A stretch of DNA of 64,000 nt from Rhizophagus clarus (Eukaryota > Glomeromycota > Glomeromycetes > Glomerales > Glomeraceae): contig BLAL01000302.1 in NCBI GenBank assembly GCA_015698045.1, positions 744,001-808,000 on the forward strand, given 5' to 3'. The position numbers and the translations under genes are program-made. Shown in pieces: positions 46,278 to 57,411 of the stretch (positions within the stretch are counted from its first letter, which is position 1; every line of letters begins with the position of its first letter). Under the pieces are notes generated by a model. It had not been told where the DNA came from. It saw only the letters and a list, made by a program, of their open reading frames with translations, and made no database searches.

Positions 46278-46520
46278 AAAGCGCGTACAAACGCGTAGGA
46301 TGAAAGTTAGAAATGTCTTTGTCGTGTAGTAAAAGGAGACAAAGAAAAAGGAGATGGAGATGATTAGTTGTCATAAATGGAAATTTTTTCTGCGGTGTTT
46401 CTGGTATTTTTTTGGCAGAAAAACCTTAAGCCTGGGGAGGTGCTTGACGATTGGTTCGATCGTCACAGAATCTGCAGGAGCAACCTCGTGTAGATTACTC
46501 GATAAATCTGGGTCACGTGT

Positions 46521-46829
46521 TTATATCGATAGATGCAGTTCATCTGTAAGAATTTGCTGACGAAATTCAGCAAGAGAAAAAGAGCTGTCCAAAATCATAC
46601 GGGAAAGAGTGACAACATTAGTAACGAGTTGAACATGTGTCGTAGGCTTAGAAACTATCGAAAGGTCAGTAACAAGCTTTGAAAGCAGCTTGCGACATTT
46701 TTTGAGGTCGTTTTGCAACTTGTTGGCTTTGGCGTGGTTACGACTAACCAAAGCTGTTAAAGAGTCGAGGCTTTCAGACATAGGAGGTTTCATATCGTTA
46801 GTAGAGGCCCTAACTAAACCCTGAAACAA
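46521..46829 (-). CDS. Small frame of LINE C, unknown function
   Basis: A roughly 100-residue frame containing SESLDSLTALVSRNHAKANK and LQNDLKKCRKLLSKLVTDLS is predicted to be helical and may form a coiled coil. The first in-frame ATG gives MKPPMSESLD, so a start inside the listed span is likely. It has a stop at 46521, after which protein-like sequence (THDPDLSSNLHEVAPADSV) continues. It does not match ORF1 of LINE A as far as I can see. No function is assigned. Confidence 0.4.
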   Translation of the reverse strand: MFQGLVRASTNDMKPPMSESLDSLTALVSRNHAKANKLQNDLKKCRKLLSKLVTDLSIVSKPTTHVQLVTNVVTLSRMILDSSFSLAEFRQQILTDELHLSI

Positions 46830-47202
46830 GCTTAGCTAGGCAAAAAACTTGAGAAATATAAGAAAAAATGATAAAAGTGTCTCTGAAAAAATGGACAGAG
46901 GGATCAGCGGAAAGAGTTTGGGATTAGCGTTAGAATTTAAATTCAAGGCAAACGCAGCATAGTAGCCCATATCTTTATTAATTATTATTAAACTGATACA
47001 ATTTATAAATTTAAAAAGAAACAAAATATAATAAAACTAACTAAAAACAAAGCTATATAGTCTCCTAAGTAAAAATATAGTAATAAACCTATTCTAAAAA
47101 GAATAAATCGCATTACACTAAATTTCCTTAGATCTACCCCCTTGATATATTCCAACCAAAGTAGAAGCAACTATGCTAACATAATAACGGATAACACACC
47201 CA

Positions 47203-50200
47203 CTATAAAAATCGACATCCCATCCTGCAAAAGCTGTTATTAAGTAGCACCGTTAGACGACCCATAAAACCTGACAGATGTTTAAACCATGGCAAACCTT
47301 GAATCATCGAGTTCTTGATCCAATCAACTTCAGAGTCACGTGAAGTCACGAGATGGGTCGGAGGAGGTAAATAAGAGAAAGGCACATACGAAGTGGCAGG
47401 CAGATTAGAAGGCCGAGGAGTAGTTTTCAATTTAAGAGTAATGTTCATCGCGTCTTCCCATCTACTTTTGTCATGAGTACGCGGATTCCAGATACGTTTT
47501 CTAAGCTTCTGGATGAAGTTGTTGTGAATCGCGGCTACGACCTTCATAGCAGATTGTTTGGGGATAGATAAATCAACAAATAAATCAATAAACATTGTAG
47601 GTAGACAACCCCAAATAAGCACGTAAGAGGATCAATTAAAAGAAGAAATAGTTCAACAAGAGAGAGAAGAGAGTTTCCTGAGCATAGGCGTAGGATCCAT
47701 ATCGGCCAGTTCACCAGCTTCTTGAAGTTTGGAAAACAAATGGTTTTGATAGGATTGTAAAATGTGATGCATAACGGATTGGCGATTAGAGCAAAGGATC
47801 AGGTGCATCAAGTCCTCCATGTGATTGCGGCACGAGCGACAAGTGAGAAAATCGATATACAGATTAGGATGGGTGATTTTTAACTTCTCCAAAAGAGGTA
47901 AATCATCGAGAAAAAATTTGAATTTGAAAGTGTAATGCCGTGCGGCATGATAAGCCTAGAAAGAAGCGTCGTATGTCAGGAAAAAATTGAGAGTAAACCA
48001 AGTAAGGTCCCAGTCAACTACATAGTCGTCCTTGTTATATAAACAATATACAAATTGAAAACGTTTGAGAGACAAAAGGTCCTTCATACACCAGGCGGAC
48101 ATTGTGCGAAGAGGTATATGCGACAACAGGCAAAAGAGGAGCCATATCAGAGTGATGGGCAGAATTAGTAAGGGAGTCAGCAAATTCGTTCCAATAATTG
48201 CCATCATGGCCTTTAACCTTGACAGAGAAGACCGTGAGAAGTTTCAATCGGATAGAAGATTCAATAGAGGCCCATAGCTCGAAGTTGGTAGATTTGTAAT
48301 ACAGACGACTATTAGTATAGGAAAAAGAGGCGCACAAATTCAAACCATCAATAGCAGCTTGAGAATCCGTGTAAATAGAAATGGTAGATTCATCTGGAGA
48401 GATGCTTAAAGCAGCATAAATCGCAGCAGCTTCAGCTCTAGTGGAAGAAGGCCAGTTTTGTATAGTGCCATGCGCATATGTAGCAACAGAATTGAGATAC
48501 CCAGCATCAGGTATTAACTGGACCCAAGACCAATCCATCAATACTTCAGGTGTTCTGAGGTTAACAAGAGAGCCATCAGTATAATATCAGTAATGAGACT
48601 CTGACGGGAGAAGAACTGGAAAGGGGAGTATAGAAAAATCGTCTAAAGGAAAAGCCACAGTCAAATCGCACTCAACTACAGAAGATAAAGAAGAAAAATC
48701 TGGCGAAATATCGAGACGCCTATAATAAGGGATCAGTATAATACTGAAATCCGCCCAAGAGTAAGGAGAAATGACTTCCATGAATACGCTCGCAGTCGGT
48801 GGGAAGAATCAAAGATTTCAACAAAGAAACCTTGAAGGTACAGCGAGGTGGAGCGGTGGTATATTTGTTAGCCGAAGGAGATGGAACGTGTGCTACACAG
48901 CCTGGACATGGTCGAAGGCGGATCACATCACCAGGAGAGGAGAGACAGTCAGATATCTAATGGACTATCATGCAGGTATCTTTCTTAGGTTGTACGGTAA
49001 GCTGTTTGCCAAAAAGAGGAGCATCACTTCCATCAAGAATAACAATCCAGTGCCAATTCTTTTGCATCGTAGTAACACCAGGGATTAGAGTAACGGAAGA
49101 GGAAACAGAGGGGAACATACATAACGATCCAACAACTGATCATGGGAGTCAGGAATGGTAGTATTGGCCTTAATGTCTAGATACCATTTATGAGGAAGAG
49201 AATGGCCACGTTTATCCGCAAGTTGAGCAATATAGGCGGTTCGATAAACAGTCCAAGAAATGAGATGAGAGCCAGAGGGCGTGATTAACTGTAATAAATA
49301 ATACAGATGGCATTTCCGTAGGACCTTAAGGCAAGCCTTAAAGACATGCGGGCTCATACACATATATAAAGGGGTATGATCAGGAAGAGTAAGGTCTGGA
49401 AATGTTGAAGTGAAATGAGCATGTTGCAGACGGAAGGGAGTAGAAGTCATGGAAGCAATAGTACAAGCGATATAATCACACTTGAAAGCGGTCATAGTGG
49501 ACCATAAAGATCAATCGTCCACCATCAAAGGGGAAACAGGAATTAAAAATCTAAATTGGATCAACATTAATCTATAAATAAACAAACGTTGAATAATAGG
49601 AACGGAAGAATTAGCCATCAAAAATAAATTATTAACATGACATTGAATCAAGTGAGAAGACAGATTAATCAATCCCAAAGCCTGGGAAAGATAAAATATA
49701 GGATTGGGAAGAGAACGAGAAAAATTAGCTTTGTGTTTAACAAGCGAATGTATAAAATGTGTAGCAGCATAACAATCTGCCGCAGAGAGGTGGGTAACTT
49801 GCATACGGTACTCCAATTTAGGAACGAGCACTGAATTATAGAGGTAAACAACTTGTTTGGCAAATAATTTGGCCAGGCGAAGAGTGGCAGCGAAGGAATT
49901 GCATTCACCGGCGATCTGTTTTTTAACAAAGTCACGAGAGCCTTTGATATTAAACCATACCCCTAAAAAACGAAATGAAGAGGTAATAGAAAGAGGAATA
50001 ACAGAAATAGAAGAAATATCGTTCAAAGACGAAAGAGATAAATGAAATTCCACAGGAAGGATAGTGGATGTGGTAGTTAAAGGTAAAGAATTTGATATCA
50101 AAACATATTTTTGATGATTAGCAGAAGTATTATTCAGCGCATAAAATTCTTCTGTGATTGATAGCATGTGTTCCAGCCCAGCCTTAGATGAAGAAATAAG

Positions 50201-52762
50201 AGTGGAGTCATCCATAAAGACCAGATTGTTGATAGCAATATTCAGAGTGGGGTCCATCATATTCGGAGGCAGTGTAGGAGGTCGCAGGATATAGGGATCC
50301 AGCATCTCATTTTTTAAAACAGTCAGAAGAGGATCAATGTAAATAACCCATAGGAGTGGGGAAATCACTTCGCCTTAATCTATACCAATGCGAACCCGAT
50401 AAGAAGAAGTGTTGCCGTATGCAGTAAAAACCCGATTTGAACAGTTCATAAAAAGAGACAAGATAAGTGTGATAGCAGACGCAGGTAAACGTATGCACTC
50501 CAAAGCAAATTTCAACATAGTAAGGTTGACAGAGACGAAGGCTTTGGAAATGTCTTGTGAAAGAATTCAAAGGGAAGACTTATTGTGATTGGCATCATGA
50601 ATAATAGATTCAAGAGTAATAATTGGGTCCTGTCAAGTTCCACCAAGCAGTCCAGCGAAATTATCACCTTTAAAAACGTTGTGAGTGGCCAAAATGGCAG
50701 ACAAGCAGTTATAAAAAAGCTTGACAAAGGATTTCTGAATAACTTCTAAAAGCGTGATAGGACGAGTGTTTTGCAGTTGCCAGCGCCATTCATGCGGTTT
50801 GGGGATAGGGAAAACCATAGCTTGTCGCCACAAATCAGGAATGTTAGCAGAAGCAAAACATTTGTGGATTAAAGATAAAAGCAGAAAGTTAGTGGTAGGT
50901 TCTAAATGTTTGAGCATTTCATATGTAATCATAGAAGGACCAGGAGCTTTGCCATTGGGCATGGAAGAAACCGTAGAGAGCCATTCCTCTAAGGAAGGGG
51001 GAGACAGGAGAGAACTATAAATATCAGGAGAAACAGTATCCATGGGCGAGTACGCAGAATGCCATCTGTCTGGTAACGCTGATATGTGCGTAGGGGGAGA
51101 AGTTTTGATGGGAACTGCATGTTGAAAGTGGTTGGTCACAGCAATAGAAATATCTTTTGGGTCTGTTAGTAACTGAGGAGTGGTAGGGTGATCAATAAAG
51201 ACGCGATCCAACACGATTCGATGACGTGAGCGAGAAAGTGCTGAATTAATAAAGGAAGAAATGTCAGTATTGAAATTCTGATCACGAGATTCCAGATGAG
51301 CCTTGATAAAGGAATCCTGAAATTCTTTTTCTTTTAAAACGTGTAAGCCCCTTAGTAATTTAGAAGCATGTGATAGGGTACGAAGTAAGGAATTAAAATT
51401 ATCTGTCTGGCAAGAAAATAAAGATGAAGGTAAGACAGGGACAGGAGAAAAGATAGATTTGTACAGGTTAAATATATTATTTAGGCGGATCAAATAACCA
51501 GACCATTTACGATCATGAGAGGAAGAAAGGGTGTGCGGGTATTTGCGTAAGAGTTTAATAGAATGAAGAACACGATTAAAGAAACGATAATGTTGTATCA
51601 AGGTTTCCAAATCTTTAGGAAGTTTAGGGGTATGGTCATTACCAACAGTACGTGCGAGTAGAATAGCATTAGCCCTAGCAATAATGTTAGCATGCAAATA
51701 TTCACACATTTGATTGACATGCCAAGAGGCAAAAATATTGGGAGATATATTACATAAGTTGTTAATGTGAACAGAAAAGTCATCCCACTGCGAGGGAATA
51801 ACTGAATCAAAAGAAAAAATACGACGAGAATGTCATTTGAGTTGTCGAGCATGAGCTAGCTTGATAGAAGAAGATAAGAAGGAATAATCATAATATGTAA
51901 TAACAGAATTATGATCAGAAAAATTAACATCTTGTGCGTCAAAAATGACGGAGGTGAGTAAAAAACGTTTGAGAAGAGAACAAGACCAAACGTAATCAAT
52001 ACGGGAGATAAGGTCTGCATGATGAAAGGTGCCCAAAGAAGAAGAAGAAAAATTAACGGGGGTGAAATCAACATATCCATTTAATAAAAGAAAATTAAAA
52101 AGACGATGGATACGTTTAGAAGCGATTTGAGGTTGGTTAAAGTAGATAGGATAGAATTGATCAAGGTGCATGTTGAAATCACCACAAACGGCATGGTGAA
52201 AACCTAGTCGTTTAGCTTCAGATAGGGCGCTAATAAGGAGGTTGATAGTTTTGTCGCGCAGGGATTGATCAGAAGTGGGAGGGATATAAACAACAAAAAT
52301 ACGCAGTTTAACATGACCTTTAAAATATAAGTCAACAGAAAGTAAACGTGATGAGAGTGAGGAGTAGGTATGAACATGAGAGGCCAAAGAATTTTCAATA
52401 AAAAGGGAAACACCCCCAGAAGAACGAACATGCTGGGAAGTGTCCAAAACAGAAGAGAAAACAGTATAATTAGAAAGTCGTTTAGACAAAAAGGACATTT
52501 GTTTAGGATGTAGATGGGTGTCTACGACACCACCAAAGGAGATATGTTTAAGGGAAAAAAAATTGTTTAATAACTCAATTTTATTTTGAGAAAACATTTT
52601 AAGACCATTAATGTTAAAGGAGGAAATGTTAAAGGAACTGCACGGGGAAGGTGTAGAGGAGGTGGATGAAAATAAGGAATCCTGTAAAGAGAGATTATCT
52701 ATATCTAAGGGGTTGGGAGGATTACGAACAAAGGAATCATAATTAAAATTATTGTCAGTCAT
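47203..52762 (-). pseudogene. LINE A ORF2: endonuclease, RT, RNase H (broken)
   Basis: The N-terminal endonuclease (52762-51836) shows SSFNINGLK, GGVVDTH, CGDFNMHLD, SRIDYVWS and SDHNSV, the APE-type motifs. After a TGA the frame continues through a linker to the reverse transcriptase, with NGKAPGPSM, FPIPKP, RPITLL, QDISKAF, GEVISPLLW and FMDDS. RNase H follows (STRAEAAAIYAAL, IYTDSQAAIDGL, GHDGNYWNEFADS), then a C-terminal CRSC...H...C finger and the end GRLTVLLNNSFCRMGCRFL. At least five in-frame stops plus frameshifts near 49090 and 48560 break it. Where LINE B covers the site, two stops are CAA to TAA and TGG to TGA. It can no longer drive retrotransposition. Confidence 0.88.
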
Positions 52763-54473
52763 TAGAATACTATGATAAAATCAGACGGGGAAATGTATGA
52801 GAAGAAAGAGAATTAATTAGAACCAGCTGTACTAGCTGAGTTCGAGGAAGAAGAAGAAGAAGTGATGGATCCGATAAAACTGCTAATAGAGTTAGCGAGC
52901 ATGTCCAACTTGTTTTCAATAGCCGAATGCTTCACATTAATGGCTTGAATTTCATCGCGGGTTTGTGTGGAGGAAGGGACCGCTTGAGAAGTAGAAGCAG
53001 GGAATGAGATATTAGAGAGATCGATAGGAGCGGAGAGGGGGGCTCTAACTGGGCGTGATGGAGTAAAATTAGAAGACAGGGGGTTGAGGGGTGTTTGTAC
53101 AGGCGAAGCAGTTAGGCGAGAGGACATCAGCGCGTCAGTAGAATCAGATATAGCCGGTGCGTCTATAAGCATATCTGAAGACTGATTGGTGGCAGGGACG
53201 TCAGGTGGGGGTAGCAGACTGAGGTGTTGCTCAATACGAGTCATACATTTATCATTGAGCTCTAAGGCAGTGATACGATCGCAGACTTCAGCCATGTCTT
53301 GTTAGAGAGATTTCAACAAAGATAAAATATTAGCAGCTTCGTGAGGAGACATAGTAATAGATTGATTGGGTGATGAAAGGAGAGGAGGGTATGCAAGACC
53401 GTGGAAAAGGAAACTGAACGGTCTCATTTATCATTGGATTTAGAGCGGTCCTGGTGAGGATTGGCATGAATTCGAGTATTAGCCAAGGGTTTTTGCGGCT
53501 GGGAGGATTGAGAGTTGCCAGGACCTTTCGAGCACGAGCGCGAATGAGAACTTGAGCGTGAACGTTCTTTAGGCCTGGCAAGTTGGTTGATATTGAAACG
53601 TTCTTTGAGTGCAGCCACCGGGTTTCTTCCCTAGTACGACCCCATTCTTGGCGGCTTGGGCACTGATTGGGAGCACAGCCTAATTTTCCACATCTGTGGC
53701 AAAGTTTGTTAGTATTGTCTGGGAGGTTCCATTGTAAAGTATGACCTCAAAAACCAATAATTTGTTCCATAGCGGCATCCATGGTTTCTTGGGAATTGAA
53801 TGTGACATAAGCCCATCTCTTGGGTTTGTAAGAGTTTAATGAGAGAGGAACATTGACAGCTTTAGCACCCAGATCCCTAGTGAGAGGGGCCAGGTCAATA
53901 TCCTTGGTGTTAGGAGGTAATTGTGTGAGCGTAGCAACAAATTTGCGGTGAAAAGATTTCTGATCGACCATGTAGTAACACGGAGTTACCCGGAGGCAGG
54001 TGGAGAAGCAATAAACAGCCCATTGGGTATCAAAACGGGCAATAGAGTGGTCAGAATCGTAAACAATTCTGGCTTGTTGCACTTTGGCATTTCTCCTGGA
54101 GTAAACTCGACAGGACGCAATGTTACCAAATTTTTTAAAGTAAGACATGATATTTTCTTTGGTTAAGAAGAAGGGAATGTCAGTAACTTGGATGGCTCAG
54201 AGATCTTCATCACTCTGGAGCTGTTTGGGATTGTGGGCGTGAAATATGAGGTCTGGGAACTGTTGGTGAGCAGCACCAACACAGGCGTCACGGGCCTCCA
54301 TGGTTTGGAAATGAATAATGAGGCATTTGGCATCACCAGAACCGGTCATTCTTGCTTTTCCAGTATACGATTCGTATATTTCTAAAAAGGTGTTGTTAAC
54401 TGCATCAATCAATGCCTTATTGGTAGTGAAGTGCTTTAAAGTTTCAGGGGCGGAGTTGGGGGCAGCCGCAGCT

Positions 54474-56836
54474 CAGGGACGATGATTTTATTTGATCGCA
54501 TAATTTCACATAAAAAAATAATTTATGTGATATCACATAATTCGGCTATATCAAATCATAAAATCACATAATTTTAGATTTTCCTATATTAAAACAAATA
54601 ATCCGCAGTAATCATATAAGTTTAGGCTTGATTATCAAATTTAAACCTGATTATCTCTTTTTTTTCTTTACGATGCCACCAAAAAAAAGCAAATCTATTT
54701 CAGTCCATACTAGATGTAATGAATACAAAGATATTTTTTATGTTGATGATAATATTCTTTTTTGCAATTATTGCAATATTGCAATAGATTGGAAGCATAA
54801 ATCTGTTGTGGAAAACCATTGCAAAAGTCAGAAACATATATCAAATGTATGAAATCAAGAAGAAGGTCAGAATAGAACACAACAGCTTACTTTTTCCTCC
54901 ACTCAAGCATTTTCTGAGACGAAAAAATTACTTATTGAAGACCTTATAGAAGCGTTTGCAGCAGCAGACATACCTCTTGAAAAAGTAAATTCTCTACTTC
55001 CATTTTTTAAAAAACATATTAAAAATGGAGGTTCTATTCCTCAAGCTCCCACTTTTAGGCAAGTTTACTTACCTAATGTTTTTAATAAGCAATACCAATT
55101 GCTTAAATCATTTTTTGACTCAAAACCAGTAGCCATTATAATGGATGAAACCACTGATGATTGTTCACGAAGTGTTGTGAACACTATTTTCTGTTATCGT
55201 AATAAAATTAAATTAGTTTCAGTTGATTTTCTTGAGCGTGTAAACAATACAACAATAAGACAAGTTCTTATGACAACACTTACACACTTTAATATACCTT
55301 TTAATTTACCTCGTTTATTCCTCTCTGATTCTGCTGTCTACATGAAAAAATGCTATCGTGAAATCCTATCACCATTGATGCCTAATTTGATTCATGCGCC
55401 GTGTTGTGCGCATATTCTTAATCTTATTGGGTATGTTTAATGTGTATTTTTTATTGTATTTCACTGGAAATTTATTTATTGAATTCCAACTGCTTTTTTA
55501 TTTTTAATTCCTCTTTTTTCTTATTACTTATCTATTAATAATAATAAAATTCGTATCTATATTCTATAATTACAATGTATGATGAATTGATTAATTTTTA
55601 AATAATATTAACAGTTAAATTATTTGAACTCTTTAATATTAAATTAAACTAATAGAGATACATGGAGAACACTACCTCAATTTCGTATCCTAAAAGATTT
55701 TTTGGATAAAGTTAAAGAAATTTTTGTCAGTTCTCCTGCAAGAAGAGGCCGATATATTACTCATTTAAAAATGCATGGAATTTTATCTCCTTGTAAAATT
55801 CCTCTATATAACAAAACACGTTGGAATTCTTGGTTTCAGATGGTGTTCTATACGAAAGATCATATTATTTACTGGCCATCTTTTTTTAAAGGAGAACTAG
55901 ATAATGATAAGAAGCACAATACTTTAGCAATTATTAATTCTTGTTTGCAAAATGAACAATAATTAGGACTTATCATAATTTACCTTAATTTCATTTCTTT
56001 TTATGCTTCTGAATTTATTCAATGTCTTGACTTTTTTCAGAAAATAAAAAAACCCGTTATTCCTTTTGCTGAATTACAACTTCAGCAACTTACTGCTTAT
56101 ATTGAAACCTATAGAAATTCAAATGACTTTGGTCCTTCTTTGGAAAACTTAATTATCCAGCATCGATTTAATACACATGAAATCTATTCCGTTTTCCGAA
56201 TGGCATTTGAAGTAGCTTATGACAAATTTACTGCACATATTCCAAACCATCCAACTCGTTCACTCTTTTTTTCATGTCAAGCTTTTGATCCCAAATTTAT
56301 TCATTTTGAAGATGCTTTACGAAAGAATATTCGACAATATAATGCAGTTAAGGAATTTGAAAATCCATCAGATGAATTATTGCGAGAATGGGGAATTTAT
56401 TGTGGATTAAATAACGAATTAATAGGCGAAGTGGAATTGGATAAATATTGGTTAAACAAAGCAACACAATTGCCAATCCTTTCTAATCTTGCTTTGGATT
56501 ACATTTGGTTGCCGATTTCCAGTTGTACCATTGAACGAAGTTTTTCTATGTATAATTCTCTTTTAGATAGTGACAGGCAAAATTTATCTCTTGATTCTCT
56601 TAAAAGATTGAGCATGTTATACTTTAATGGTGTTTAAAATTTAATATGGTTTTTTAATAAAAAATATTTTTTACAATAAAATTTAATAATTTATTACACA
56701 TAAATTCAAATAATTCCGCAAACTCCCTAAATAATATCACATAATATGATTTTTTTTTAAAAAAATTATATCACATAATTTGATTATAACACATAAATAA
56801 TTTATGTTATATAAAATCATAAAATCATCGTCCCTG
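54474..56836 (+). mobile_element. hAT DNA transposon inside LINE A ORF1
   Basis: Terminal inverted repeats begin CAGGGACGATGATTTTAT at both ends, with perfect 8-bp target duplications CCGCAGCT at 54466-54473 and 56837-56844. Subterminal regions have AAATTATGTGATATCACATA-type palindromes. It encodes a near-complete hAT transposase on the plus strand. LINE A ORF1 is restored in frame when one duplication is kept and the element is set aside, which confirms the boundaries. Confidence 0.93.
54673..56637 (+). pseudogene. hAT transposase with one stop and a damaged splice site
   Basis: Exon 1 (54673-55430) starts MPPKKSKSISVHTRCNEYKD with a BED-like finger (CNYCNIAIDW...HCKSQKH). A TGA at 54850 interrupts it. 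The catalytic region IIMDETTDDCSRSVVNTIF and LSDSAVYMKKCYREI follow. An intron of 225 nt (55431-55655, GTATGT...TAG) leads to exon 2 with LYNKTRWNSWFQM. Exon 2 runs into a TAA where a GT donor would be expected (about 55959). Exon 3 from 56041 includes the dimerisation region ISSCTIERSFSMYNSLLDSD and ends NGV. Only a few changes separate it from an intact gene, so the insertion is fairly recent, but this copy is probably inactive. Confidence 0.82.
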
Positions 56837-57411
56837 CCGCAGCTTGAAAATCATTCCTTTCGATGGAGAAGGTTGGGGATTGAACAATGAGGTGATCAAC
56901 AGGGGGATCATCATCAGTAGCCTTATCAGGCGACGCGTTAGGAGGGGATGCAGGAGTCTTTGTTCTAGCAAGCATAGACGCGTCGAGTCCACTAGATGCG
57001 TTGTTATTAGGCGCAGATAGTACCGCAGCAATATTCAGGTGGGAGGAGAGGGAAGTAGAAGCAGTATTATTTTCTTTAGGGGAAGAAGCAAAAACTTCAA
57101 CACCAGCGTCAGCCGCTGTGTCGGCGATGATATCTTCATCCATAGCTTGTTCGGAGATAGTTCTAGAGCGTTTTTGCTGAACAGTGTTCTCACCGTCAGA
57201 ACCAGAGTTATCAGAGTTATTATTGTCTTTTTTTCGTTTGTGGCGGCTGGCCTTCCTACTATTAGGATTAAAGGAGCCACGGCCTCGTCTAGCAACGTTG
57301 TTAGGCATATTCGAGGGCTTTTAGGTAGGGAAAACTATAAGTTTTTATGAAAAAAGTGTTAGCTAAAAAAATGAACAGAGTGATCAGCAGAAAAAGGAGC
57401 GCAGATCATTA

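Larger units (their letters stand above)
45596..46932 (-). mobile_element. LINE C, short copy with a different internal frame
   Basis: The 3' end (GAATTTAAATTCAAGGCAAA at 45596, plus-strand view) matches LINEs A and B, as does the coding end GRLTVL...CQFL. The 5' 50-100 nt (46850-46930) match the 5' end of LINE A. Between them there is no endonuclease or reverse transcriptase. Instead there is a frame of about 100 residues at 46521-46829 plus a short continuation. It is either a deleted LINE or a non-autonomous relative. Confidence 0.7.
52813..57308 (-). pseudogene. LINE A ORF1: RRM and zinc-knuckle protein (broken)
   Basis: Starts MPNNVARRGRGSFNPNSRK with a basic, low-complexity N-terminus. 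The hAT element at 54474-56836 splits it after FQAAA; with the element and one duplication copy set aside, the frame continues into APNSAPETLKHF. Two RRM-like regions follow (around AKCLIIHFQTMEARDA and around SYFKKFGNIASCRVYSRRN/RWAYVTFNSQ), then a zinc knuckle with spacing C-X2-C-X4-C-X4-C (CHRCGKLGCAPNQC), a serine-arginine-rich stretch and a C-terminal segment (53295-52813, MAEVCDRITALELNDK). TGA stops lie near 54197 and 53747. The product would coat LINE RNA. The last segment could be a separate small ORF. Confidence 0.75.
46933..57409 (-). mobile_element. LINE A, full-length but decayed
   Basis: Runs on the minus strand from a 5' end near 57409 to the 3' end GAATTTAAATTC at 46933. It encodes ORF1 (57308-52813, interrupted by a hAT element at 54474-56836) and ORF2 (52762-47203) with apurinic-type endonuclease, reverse transcriptase and RNase H. 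Without the hAT insertion it is about 8.1 kb. Its 5' end directly abuts the 3' end of LINE B, and its 3' end abuts the 5' end of LINE C. Confidence 0.85.
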
